Part shown: positions 11,089 to 21,419 of the stretch, in pieces
How positions within the stretch are numbered: position 1 is the stretch's first letter
Layout: every line of letters begins with the position of its first letter
Origin: Usnea hakonensis
Taxonomy: Eukaryota; Ascomycota; Lecanoromycetes; Lecanorales; Parmeliaceae
Direction: 5' to 3'
Assembly (NCBI GenBank): GCA_013423325.1
Contig: BLJB01000115.1
Location: 62,001-126,000 of the forward strand
DNA: 64,000 nucleotides
Position numbers and translations under genes: made by a program
The notes under the pieces: generated by a model
Databases searched by the model: none
Seen by the model: only the letters and a program-made list of their open reading frames with translations
What the model was told of the DNA's origin: nothing

Positions 11089-12492
11089 TCAAACATGCAT
11101 GATAATCTCGCTAATCAGAGGATTGGCATCCGACAGCATGGCTGGGAGGTCAATGAACGCCCATACTTCCTGTAGATGCCAGTCGTGTCCACCTGTGGTA
11201 TCTCTCATGAAAGAACACTAGATCAAGTCGGTGCAGCTTACATCCATTGACTCCCCCGCCGGAAGTTTCAATGCGAAATGGTCAGGCGAAGCCGCAGGGG
11301 TAGGTAAGGGCGCAGGGACTGTCGGAGGCAAGCCTGCCTTTCTGAAATCTGGCGGAGGGCTTGCCCACGCAAAGTCCAGATACTCTCCAAGGATCTTTCT
11401 TATTCCAGTAGCCAGTTCCCGAACTTGCTTCTGCCTCGAAAGACTCCACACGCGATCTTCGGTGCCTCGGCCAGACTCAACGGCAGTCTTCTCGCCTCCT
11501 TCAAGGCCATCGAGTATACTTCGCCAGACGCGCATGGTTTCGTTCAGCTCTTCCACGTTGCTGACACCCATCACACTTACCCCGAGCTTGGGAGAATTCG
11601 GCTTTAGGTGCTCTCGTCGCCAGGGTATCCCAGACGCTGGGTCGCCTTTTGAACCAACAGCCTCGCCTTCGCGCATCCAGGCTTCGAGTGCGAAGCGAAT
11701 GGCAACCTTCTCGATCCGGTTATCTTGCCAGTCGCACCAATCACTGGCTTTCTGTATTACTGAGCGGAGCTCAACAGGAGATGGATGGAAGTCGCCCTGA
11801 GCGCCGATGGGTACACCTGTGCGACGAAGCAGGCCCATACCAAGGACAGAAGCATTGGGAACCACACTGACCCCTGCAGCCTTCAGCCTAGGAAGAGCCA
11901 CGGAACTGAGCCTTGTATTTTGTAGTGTGAAATTAGCGTAGGACATGACCGAGTCCAAAGGCTCCCCAGTCCGTTCGAGAATCATCTCTGCAAGGTCACA
12001 AAGTGTGGCCACTGGGTAGCCAGATATGCCCACGTATTTGATTCGGCCAGTCTCGTCTCGTATTCTTCGAAGTTCTGTGACGGCCGCGAGAACTTCTTCG
12101 GAGGTGACGAACTCGACGTCGTGGCAGTGAACGAGATCAAGGTATTTGGTATTTAGACGGTCAAGGCTTCGCTGTACGCTACGTCGTACCCAAGGCGGAG
12201 AGTAGTCGAATTCAGCGCTCGCAATGCGGCCGACTTTGGTGAGGAGGAAGTAGTCACGGCGAGGGAAATTTTCGTGGACGAAGGGGGTGTTCAGCGCTTT
12301 CCCAAGCAATTCTTCGGCCGGACCATAATATGGAGATGTGTCAAAGGCACGGACTCCCAATGAGAGAGCGCGATGAACTATGCCTGTGGTTGGCAAGGCA
12401 TAGGCGTCCGGGTTGTATTGATCATTAAAAGTAGCTGTTCCACAGATAAGCGGTGGAAGTAGATGCGACAGGGGAGTCGAGGCTGGAGGCAT
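11089..12492 (-). CDS. Aldo/keto reductase, D-arabinose dehydrogenase-like
   Basis: The main exon starts at ATG 12492. Catalytic tetrad residues are visible: D51 (RAFDTSPYYG), Y56, K86 (FLLTKVGR) and H124 (DLVHCHDVE). CGTATFNDQYN and ISGYPVATL fit the ARA2/L-galactose dehydrogenase-like branch. The expected reaction is NAD(P)-dependent oxidation of an aldose such as D-arabinose, towards erythroascorbate. Read straight through, the frame stops at 11218 (424 aa). A consensus GTAAGC donor at 11241 and a CAG acceptor at 11170 would remove 72 bp and add a 26-residue exon (11169-11089), giving 443 aa. I prefer the spliced form, but the shorter end is possible. Confidence 0.85.
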
Positions 12493-13932
12493 GATGAACA
12501 GCTGCCTGTACTTGTGGACTTGTGGATAAGAGACGGGTTAAGGCTGCGAAGCGTGACGTGAAACGGGTCTGTGATGTGGAGGTCGGTGTATGAGAGGAAG
12601 GAAGGAGGGAAGGAGATGGAAGGAGAGGGATGTAGCCTTTTGTAAGGAGACTGGTGTCAAAGAAGCTCGGACCCGACACTGTTTGCGATAGCAATACCTT
12701 ACTCCGTAGATACGATGGAATGAAAATGTATTAGTATTGATCGGCCTGATATGAAATCCGAAGTGCAAAGACCAGGGTCTTCGGGCGGATGGCGCCATAG
12801 TTGGTCTATGACGCTTAGACTTGCCATTAAGTAATTCATACCTTGTCTTATCTAAGACTATGTCAGACCCGATAGTTCATCGATGTCGAACATTGATTGA
12901 TGGACAAAGGGGAAGGAAGGGTTGGAACTTTGAGAGAGAGAAAGCTTCAGGGATTGTTTGCGGGAGTCGGGAGTTAATTTGTCTACCTTACCTTTTTTAC
13001 CTAACGGTAAATAAAAAGGACTTGCTAGCGTCATCTGAGCCTGATCGACGTACCTTCGTACCTTACTATCTATCTATCGGGCTACGACGCCCGTCCCTGC
13101 ATATTCATCTTTCTTCTGGAAGCGAATCATTGTCTCATCTTTATCTTGCCCGTTTCATACTTCATGCTGCTTACGGAGCTAAGTATAACCAATCCGTGTT
13201 CGCTTACTAATCGCAAAACCCTGGAAGCGGTCAATGAATACCGGTCGTGGAAGGAAGAGGGCGTGCTGTATTGACTGGATATGCTTGCTGCCCGCATTGT
13301 GCAAGACGGCATTTTATCTATTGCGTTATGAGATTGCCACGAGGTTGAATGAAAGAATTTTCTAGTTTCAGCCTTATCCAAGCTCAGCCGTAAATCTCGT
13401 TACTCAAGTAAAGTAAGTGGTGGTGTGACCTAGATCACCAATACTTGGGATTACATTGCGACAGGTTCGACATCGAGGAGAGCGTGTCAGGTAAAGCGTT
13501 GGTGCTTTAGATACCGATATACATGTAGTCCTAAGGACAGATCATTGCCTAATCCTTCATAGATTGCGTGCTCTGTGGGTGAGGTCTGGGCTAGACTGCC
13601 ATCCTGTCTCTAATATGTAGCGAGATCCCTTGGGAAGTTGTGGCTGCTCTTGTATAGTGTACGGATCTAAGACTCGAGAGGGGAGAGACGTAGCTGCCGC
13701 AAACTATCAAGTAGGAGATTAGCCGCAGTTGAAGACGTCGTCGAAGGCGGCTGTCGACTATCCCAGTGGAGAAGAATTGACCCAAACACCTGGCATACAT
13801 GAAAACACGCAATGCCACTGGATCCAAGTCACTTGAACCACGTGCCCTGCCCTCAGCCAACTGCAGTGAGGGAAGGATGCGCGGACATTCGTATCACTGT
13901 CATCCCCGTGCCTTGCCCAGCAATATTCAATG
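12493..13932. other. Intergenic, nothing recognised
   Basis: Holds the reductase promoter and the 3' flank of the PAM16 gene. Frames such as 12821-13210 have no family resemblance and poor composition. Confidence 0.5.
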
Positions 13933-14412
13933 TCATCGACCCTTGTATATCTTGGGGTTCCATCCCTCTTTAAGCTCCCTCTCCTTCTCCAGAGCTTCTT
14001 CCGCCTGCCTAACCTCTAGCTCTATTCTTTCCCGCGCACGCAATATTTTACTCTGGAGATAGAAGCTTCCCCCCTTAGTCGGATCGTTCCTGTCGAACAT
14101 TGTCTTGAACCTCTCTATTACATTGCTCATATCGGTTTTGCCACCTTGCGGTGGCTTGACGTTGAGGATCTTGCATGCTTCATCGAGGGTGAGACCGGAG
14201 GAGGCGAAACTGTTGGCAGTACTGGGACTATTAGAGTTGGCCCCTGCGGCTCGAGCTTGCTGGGAAGAAGCTGCAGCTTGTTTGTAGGCTTCAGCGAAAG
14301 CACGACCGAGAACTCTTGTGCCTGTGAAGACGATTTGAGTGATGATGCGGTGGGCCTGTGATCGTTAGCACCAAGTGGTGCAAGAGGGAGTATGGTCGGT
14401 GTGGCAAACCAT
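13933..14412 (-). CDS. PAM16: PAM16/TIM16, mitochondrial import motor subunit
   Basis: The main exon is 14355-13933. It encodes AHRIITQIVFTGTRVLGRAF, an Ala/Ser-rich linker, LTLDEACKILNVKPP, then a J-like fold with FDRNDPTKGGSFYLQSKIL and RARERIE. Those are diagnostic of TIM16. The HPD tripeptide of true J proteins is replaced, as known for this family, which binds and restrains TIM14/PAM18 at the TIM23 channel on the matrix side. The initiator Met needs a separate exon. The best candidate is the lone ATG at 14412-14410, followed by a GTTTGC donor and a 54-bp intron, giving 141 aa. That donor is weak, so the start is the least certain part. Confidence 0.88.
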
Positions 14413-14832
14413 GGATAGCCGCTTCAGTCGCCGTCTTGCTACTATACAGTAGGTTCGTCAGATGCTATGATCAGTGCAGAGCCATCTGTAGGGTCGATAT
14501 CTTGTTTGAACAGCGGCGAAAAAACCAAAAAATAGAACCTTTGCGGAGAAAAACCTTGGCACGCTAGCACAAATGAAAGGATGCCTCGGTTTCCCATCAT
14601 GAGCCGCAAACTTCTCGTCACAAGGACTTCCGCTGAACAAATTGAGTTGATAGGGAAAGGGTCTCCGAGAGTCTTGCAACATGCCAAATCATCTTCTGGA
14701 CTCCAGATTTCCTGCTCGTATGGGTTTGCATGGCTGCGTTTGGTACGTTCGTCTGGGGCTCATTGTAAATTCTCAATTCTCTCCAGAACGCCTAGACTGA
14801 CAAAATAACCAGAAACACCTTGGATAGCGGAA
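14413..14832. promoter_or_regulatory. Bidirectional promoter, PAM16 / peroxin
   Basis: About 420 bp lie between divergent start codons, so both promoters must sit here. No TATA box or known operator stands out. Confidence 0.4.
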
Positions 14833-16484
14833 ATGACCTCATCACCAGTCCGAGCGTCAGAGTCTGGGCCGGGAAGAACGAAGGATGACGTGAATCCTCC
14901 CACAATAGCTTCCTTCTCTCCAGCGTCGGCAGCCTCCTCACCAGCCACCAGACAGCGGTCAGCCATTGTGGTACATCGAAAATCACCCTTGCTTGTAGCG
15001 ACACCGCCAACAATCACTCGAGCACTTGCCTTCTCCCACCCATTCCTCCTGCCTCTGAATCAAATCGTGGGTCTTTTTACATGGACGAGTGGAGACCCGT
15101 GGGAAAGCTTTCTCGTTGTTGCTAGCTTTTGGGCCGTCACGATATATGGGGATATAATTATAAGATACGCAGGGCCCCTAGTGATCGTAGTATTGGTCAT
15201 CTTGGGAATGTATTCGAGAAGATATTCTCCTTTGTCTTCCAGTGGCTGGACGGGAGAGAAATTCAAAGATCCCAAGGAGAAGCCGGAGGGTAATATGAAG
15301 CATCAGAAGAGTCTTGATGAGATCTTGGAGACTTTGACAACTTTTACTTCGAGGTGTAATATATTGCTTGAACCATTTATGCAGCTTACAGACTTCCTCT
15401 CGACGCAGCGTACGGCGACATCAGCCACCACAAGACCTGCTCTTACTACTCTGTTCATACGCATTCTTTTCATCTCGCCTGTGTGGATTGGCCTAACTTT
15501 ACCACCGTTCTACATTCTCACTACTCGACGAGTGGTCCTTGCAATCGGCACTATCATGCTCAGCTGGCACTCAAGGCCCGCTCGCGTTACTCGCACACTT
15601 CTCTGGCGCTCCAATTTCATTCGTCGTCTCGTCTCTGTATCAACTGGCTTGACCTTTCATAACCAATCAAAAGCACCAGTCACACCCCGCAAAGGCGCTC
15701 CTCCTCCACTGCCGCCAAGGCATAAGAATCAACATGATATAGCTAACTCTCTTGCTGCTCATGGTCAAGCAGAGCCGTCAGGTGTACGTTTTACGTTTGT
15801 GGTCTTTGAGAATCAACGACGTTGGTTGGGTCTTGGATGGACCTATTCACTGTTGGCGTATGAGAGGACCGCTTGGACCGACGAGCATCTCAACCCATCA
15901 GAGCACAAGGACAATTTTCAGCCTCCTGTAGTCGACAGTGGGACTGCGAAATGGCATTGGGTACCAGGTAGTGAGTGGCAAGTCGAAGGCGGTGGGAAAC
16001 ACAAAGCCACCACTGGTGCGGACGGGTGGATCTATTACGACAACAAGGTCGGTCAAAGTCAAGGCACATGGCAGATCTTTGCTAATAGAAGCAGTGGAAT
16101 GATGGCCGTCGGGGCCAAGACGGCTGGGGAAGATATACCCGACGTCGGAAGTGGTATCGAGATGCTGAGTTGATCGAGACGAGCGGAAATATTGGAGTCG
16201 ATGGATCCACAGATACTTTGATTCCACCTACTTCTGGTTCTCTTGCCTCAGATGGCCCGCTCGACTACTCACAACCTTCGAAAGACAGCGATGCAAGCAG
16301 CAGCCAAGCTAGAAGACGTGGCTTTTTCAGGAAGAATAGTCGGACAAGTGCACATGGCAGCGGCGACTCCTCAGGATCGAGCACTCTACGAGGTGATGAG
16401 CGTGACACTCAGCAGCTGCCGTCACATCAGGAGGCTGGCGGATACTGGGGCATCGGAGACGATGCAAAGATGGGATTGGAGTGA
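14833..16484 (+). CDS. Peroxisomal membrane peroxin with DysF domain (Pex23/Pex30 family)
   Basis: Two exons: 14833-16047 and 16095-16484, giving 534 aa. Splicing the 47-bp intron rebuilds the C-terminal dysferlin motif YDNK|WNDGRRGQDGWGRYTRRRKWYRD, shown here with the splice point marked. The N-terminal part has hydrophobic segments near residues 85-130 and 205-245 (FLVVASFWAVTIYGDIIIRY; LFIRILFISPVWIGL) typical of a reticulon-like membrane module. DysF follows from about residue 315 (FVVFENQRRWLGLGW). The family acts at ER-peroxisome contacts in peroxisome size and number control, and in moulds also relates to Woronin body biology. The tail is Ser-rich and disordered. Assignment to a numbered paralogue is not possible by eye. 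Confidence 0.85.
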
Positions 16485-19243
16485 ATGTGGCTATACCAGC
16501 CAAATTACTGAACCTGCGACGCCATCTTTCGTCCGCACATAGATGCATCGACTTGTATCAAGGAAATAGGCCAGGATCTCGCAAGCGTCCTCAGTATCTA
16601 TTGGTCATGCGATACTACGCTTAATATGGCCCAGAATGAGATTTTCTCTTACCCGGAGCCTGCGCCTCAAAATACAACCTCGTCTTCCTACTGAACCTAG
16701 AATCTGTACTACGGTCCCAGTCGGTGTGCCAAAATGCAGACCGAGTTGCCTGCTTGTTGATGAATATCGAAGGCTTCCCTCTTTACATCAGCGCCGATAC
16801 AGACTCAAATAAAACAAGACACTTAATCGTGAGACTTTGGCCCTGCTCCGTTGTCAGATTCGAAGGCTACAATATGTATTTACTCATGAGATCACGTCTT
16901 GAACATCAGCTCCCTCGCTGTCAACAGCCCACGACCTCAATAGCGCTCAAAGCAAGCAACAGCTTTCCTCCGCATCTGTTAGTCGCTGCTCAGCGATTCG
17001 TCCGACTGTCTTCAGTCCTTGATCATCATTATCATAGGCGACTGTATCACAGCTCACAATGACCCTGCATTTTTATTCAATGCTCAGGTCGAGCCGATTG
17101 GTGCCAGTGTCAATTGTGAATCATTCCTGTCGACTCCATCGTTCTCCAGCAGTGACATACCTGCACCTCGCGCGATGATAAAGATTACATCGAAGCTTCC
17201 ACTGCGACATGCAAACACAGCTATTGGGAGGACTCTCTTGGTTTGTACGTGAAGACTGCTCTCGCGCTGGGCAGAAACTTCTCCATAACTATGCTGCATT
17301 CTTCTTATCGCACACGAGTCGGCACAGTACCATGTCCATAACAATTGATTAAATGCTATTGGGAAAGATCTGCGGATATGCGTGCAGCTTTCTCGCTGCT
17401 GAATGCTTCAAGTTATCGCTGCTTAGTGATCTCCCCGGAGAAGATCGTTGCGGTTCTGAGAATAGTTACACGTGTCGGCTGTAATATCACAAAGGCGATC
17501 CCTGCCCTATAAGATGCAGAGAAGGAGAATTTGATGAGGTTGACCAAAACCTAATCGCACAGTTGGCAGGCCTATCGTCCATGCATAAACATGATCGAGC
17601 TAAACTCTGACCGTAATCATATGACGCAAGTGCACTTACTCTCCCTGAATCACCACACCGAAACTAATCTTCCCACTTGCATACCCACTCGCAGTCTTGC
17701 TACGTGTCCAGCAAGATGACTGCAACCATCTCCATTTACCATGGTGATTCTTTAGCGCAACACTACTACCACATCTACTCCTCTACAACCAACACACCAT
17801 CCCAAAACTATTACAATCACACTGTCATCAGAGCTTACCTAAACCAGACCTGATGGCTACCACATCCCCATCCCCACCCACCGAAATCGCGAACCCAACA
17901 GATACACAACAAACCAGAGAACTAATGCTATCCTAACTATCATCCTCTCATTCACACGCCAGTCAGTGAGCCAGAGCACTGCAACCCTCACCAACATCTC
18001 CGCTATATAGATCTATCTCTCAACGTCTCTTTTACGGCTCACTTCTTCCTGGGCATGCCATGTACTCATGATGAACAAAAGTGGCAGCAGCAGCAGGGGT
18101 GATGAATTCCGTGCACGAATACGATACACTGATGATGTTGAAAGGAGTGTTATTCGAGATGTGTTGGGAAGAACACAATTGGCTGTAGTCACGTCGTACA
18201 TCCTCCGGCCACCAAAAAAAAAAAAAAAAATGGAGCAGAGTGCCTCTCAAGAGATCTAGCTCGCTATTATGGACTTGATGTGCACGGCTTCATGGGATGT
18301 ATGTAAGGTAAGGTACTCAGCGATATTCCATGAGAAAGCTATAAATCAAGACCTGCTGCTACATTCTGTCTATTCGCCCCTCGTCGATCTTCCCAGTACG
18401 TAAGATAGTCAGTAGTACCTTACGTATCCCATTTCTGGCCGTGCAGGACGTGTTGAGGGTGTGGGGCAGGGGGAGAGGCAGAGGGAAGCCAAGGCGCCAT
18501 TCCGCAGACCCAGACGCACGATACCTCAAAAAGAGCAACCCGACGAGCCCGAGTACTCCCAGCCCAACCCAGCACAGCAAGCCCAGGCGAGCGCGGCAAT
18601 GAATGATCCACCAAAACAAACGAAAAGAAAAGAAAGCAAAAATCCCGGAGAGAAAAGATCGACGTTGCCAAGCCGACTATATGCTGACACGCATGAATGC
18701 ACGAGCGGGGTTTTTCTCACTCGATGAACCGCCTCACTCCCCTTCCCCCCCCCCTTCCACATCGGAGATGAGTTTAAATTTTTTCATGTGGAAATGTGGG
18801 GGAAATGGCTGGGCGATGTGGCGATTTGGGGGGGAGGGGGGGGACGATTTTTTTTATTTGGCTGATAGTGGATGTGTTTGTTGAGCGATGATCGGAGTGG
18901 TCTGGAAGAGGTTAAGGGGAAGGAGAGAGGGAGGTTTACTAAATATATGTTAGAGATGGGTCAAATAATTGGAGCCTGGAGCCTTGGGTGGGTTAAAAGT
19001 CTTGGTATGTTGTAGACGGGGGGTCACCTCTCAGCCCCGAGCTAGAGTAGAGTAGAGGGGCCATAAATACCCCACCAACCTCCCACCTTTCTCTTTGTTC
19101 CTTTCTCTCCCAAACAAATTACCAATCCCTTCCTCCTACAAAACCCAACAGCAATCAAACAACAAGCACACACATTACTCCAAATACAAAACCATTCCCT
19201 CCTCTACCAAAAACAATCTTTCCTAACCAAACCGCCATCGAAA
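16485..19243. other. Long intergenic region before metallothionein 1
   Basis: No convincing gene in 2.7 kb. A 16-A run lies at 18213-18228, and G/C-rich homopolymer runs occur at 18745-18850. ATTTGGCTGA at 18856-18865 fits the loose yeast copper-activator consensus HTHNNGCTGD, which is weak evidence on its own. CCATAAATAC at 19061-19070 is a plausible TATA element, followed by a pyrimidine-rich then CA-rich leader typical of strongly expressed fungal genes. Confidence 0.5.
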
Positions 19244-19430
19244 ATGGGTACGCTCACACAAACCTCTCCTCTCTCCCCTCTTTTTGGCCGCATTCGCTTT
19301 CACCTTCCCTGCGCTACGAAAGTATAAAGCTGACCTTTCGGCTTTCTCGCCAATTTTTCTAGGTCCAGGATGCAGCTGTTCCTGCGGCACATCGTGCGCT
19401 TGCCCTACTGGTCAATGCACTTGCAAATAA
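19244..19430 (+). CDS. Metallothionein 1 (23 aa, 7 Cys)
   Basis: Two exons: 19244-19247 (ATG plus one base) and 19363-19430, joined across a 115-bp GTACGC...CTAG intron. The product is only 23 residues, with cysteines at 5, 7, 9, 13, 15, 20 and 22 in CxC pairs, no aromatic residue and a terminal Lys. Seven Cys in CxC spacing in about 25 residues is the layout of the Neurospora copper metallothionein. The expected role is cytosolic binding of Cu(I) or other soft metals, for storage and detoxification. A TATA-like box about 180 bp upstream and a CA-rich leader support transcription. It is far below usual gene-caller length limits. Confidence 0.8.
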
Positions 19431-20297
19431 ATACTCCGTGTGTACGTGTATGTGTCTCAACAATCCGAGCGTTCTGGCCATGCATTTGCTGATGGTCGGT
19501 TGTAGGGCAGGGGAGAGCAAGATTGATGAGGCGTGAGTTGGGACATGGATACTGGATGAGTCTGAGTCCGCAAGGGGGGTTGTAATGGGGTTGTATTTGG
19601 TACCATGCATGGGGAATGGGAGTCTGGGTGAGAGGGGTGAGAGAGAAAATTCAATGGTGGCAGGCAGATTGCATACCTTCATTAGAGATTAGAGACCGAA
19701 TTACGAGACCCCAACCGTTGTTCATTAATCCAACGTTTTCTATGGATCCCACGTTGTTATTGATCGACACAAGATGCATTCAATGGGGTTTTACTCACCT
19801 AACAACGACCTTGTGACTGAACCACATGTAGGACTCACAGTGTGCTGGTTGGGCATATGCACCCCACCCTAGCTTCCCCTTTTCCCCCACGAACCCGATC
19901 CCCCAAAAATGACCGAAAAACTCCATCAGGCAGGTACGATTCCCTCGGGTGCAGAACACGCTATAAAAGGATCCGGTTGCTTTGAATAACGGTTGCGTTG
20001 ATTGGCCCAATAATCAGCGACCTTATCCGCGGAAGGAGGGAGATATGGTTTCCGGACGATACTGTAAGGGTGGTGGCGTACGCGAATTCAATTATGGGCT
20101 CGTGATGGGACTGTACGGTAGCGGCGGCCCTGGTATCATTCATGCGTACTTAAAGACACCCAGAATCCCCCCTCCAGAAACTCCTTTTTTTCCTCATCAC
20201 CACCCATCAACATCCACTAAGCCACAAACAAAAACCATCAATCAAAAAAAAACTACCTACCAAGAATCCACATTACCAATCCCCCCTAGTTACCAAA
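19431..20297. promoter_or_regulatory. Intergenic/promoter between the two metallothionein genes
   Basis: Contains CTATAAAAGG at 19961-19970 and TACTTAAAG near 20147. A very CA-rich leader with a 9-A run follows, up to the second metallothionein ATG. No other frame is supported. Confidence 0.45.
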
Positions 20298-20428
20298 ATG
20301 CAACCCTGCAACTGTGCCACCTGCTCCAACTGCTCAGGTAACTGCTCCAACTGTGGTTGCGGCAGTTGCGGTGTCAGTCTTTCCCCATCACTCCGTTGAA
20401 GAACGACATTGACTTGCTGCAGCACTGA
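20298..20428 (+). CDS. Metallothionein 2 (about 26 aa, 8 Cys)
   Basis: ATG at 20298 (CCAAAATGC) opens a frame with cysteines at 4, 6, 9, 12, 16, 19, 21 and 24, in CxC and CxxC spacing separated by Ser, Asn and Gly. Preferred model: exon 20298-20372, a 50-bp intron with GTCAGT donor, TTGAC branch-like site and CTGCAG acceptor, then CAC TGA (20423-20428), giving 26 aa ending Cys-Gly-His. A His near the end also occurs in known small fungal metallothioneins. Without splicing, the frame runs to a TGA at 20399 (33 aa) with a non-metal-binding tail. The cysteine pattern differs from metallothionein 1, so the two are not simple duplicates. Confidence 0.75.
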
Positions 20429-21419
20429 ATCAACCGCTGACGGAGTTGGCGGAAGGTGTGGTGATTGATGCGTGGGATGGAGAATAGGGAGTGAGATGTT
20501 GGCTTGGGTTTGGTTGGCAAGGTGGACAGCGGTGCATGTGTGATGGAGCAGACATTTGCTATCAGAAACGAGGATTGACTGTGGGCTTTGTACTGTCTTT
20601 ACCTTTTAGTCTGTGAAATACCAAAGTCGTGCACTTGAGACGGAAGATGCTTTCGATTTCACTGAAGGCTCGTATTTTCCGTAGCAGTGCTGCTTTTCTC
20701 CTTCCATGCTCTGTGGCAAGCCGTCACCGAGTCCAATCAGAAGTTCGAGCTCATTTGCCCTGCGTGCTATGTTGTGTTGCTAGGCATGATTTCATCATCA
20801 CGCATTCCCAAACCCGGGACGCATCGAGGTCGTAGCAGTCTCCTGCGACGTGAGAAGCGGTACCTAGAGACTTGCGAGATGATGAATCGCTGTGTCCTAT
20901 GACTCGCCAGACCATGGGTATACAAATAGGTGTCGAGGCAAGTTCCAGGAGCAGTTGACCGAGAATGCAGTAGGCAGTGAAGAGGGATCTTAGGCTACTA
21001 GCCGCAACACAAAACGCATTGCATGTAGGCAGAAAAGGCTCTTCCCCGTGGACTCCGAGGATGCCTTAGGTAGGAAATCGCACGCAGGCGCGGTTGTGGT
21101 CCCGGAAGTCTGTTTAATATGGCTTGATTCCGCGTTTTGACACCACCATCATGGAGTGCTTGTGATGCTGATCACCGCATGATTTTCTAAGTTTCAGCGG
21201 TTACCAATCGAGTCACCCAAGAGGTTTAATGTGAAATGGTTGAGAAGGGCCTAGAAAGAACTTCAGAGGAATTTTGATTGCTTTTGGGGCCGTTAAGTAA
21301 GTAATATTGGCACGCTACTTCCACACTAATCCTAAATTAGACTCTTGATGCCAAGCCAGACACCTTTTGTAAAGCTCTCCTTCACAGTACGTCTTCGCAG
21401 TCCTGTCATTACAATTCTC
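20429..21419. other. Intergenic, nothing recognised
   Basis: 3' flank of metallothionein 2 and promoter of the glucosidase II beta gene. No supported frames. Confidence 0.5.

Noticed and set aside
17716..17853. 45-codon plus-strand ORF rich in His, Tyr and Thr
   Set aside because: Good ATG, but low-complexity CA-rich DNA can produce this by chance and there is no promoter or conservation evidence.
18359..18619. Minus-strand frame with a hydrophobic Gly/Leu helix
   Set aside because: Begins at TTG with no ATG and lies in G/C homopolymer-rich sequence.
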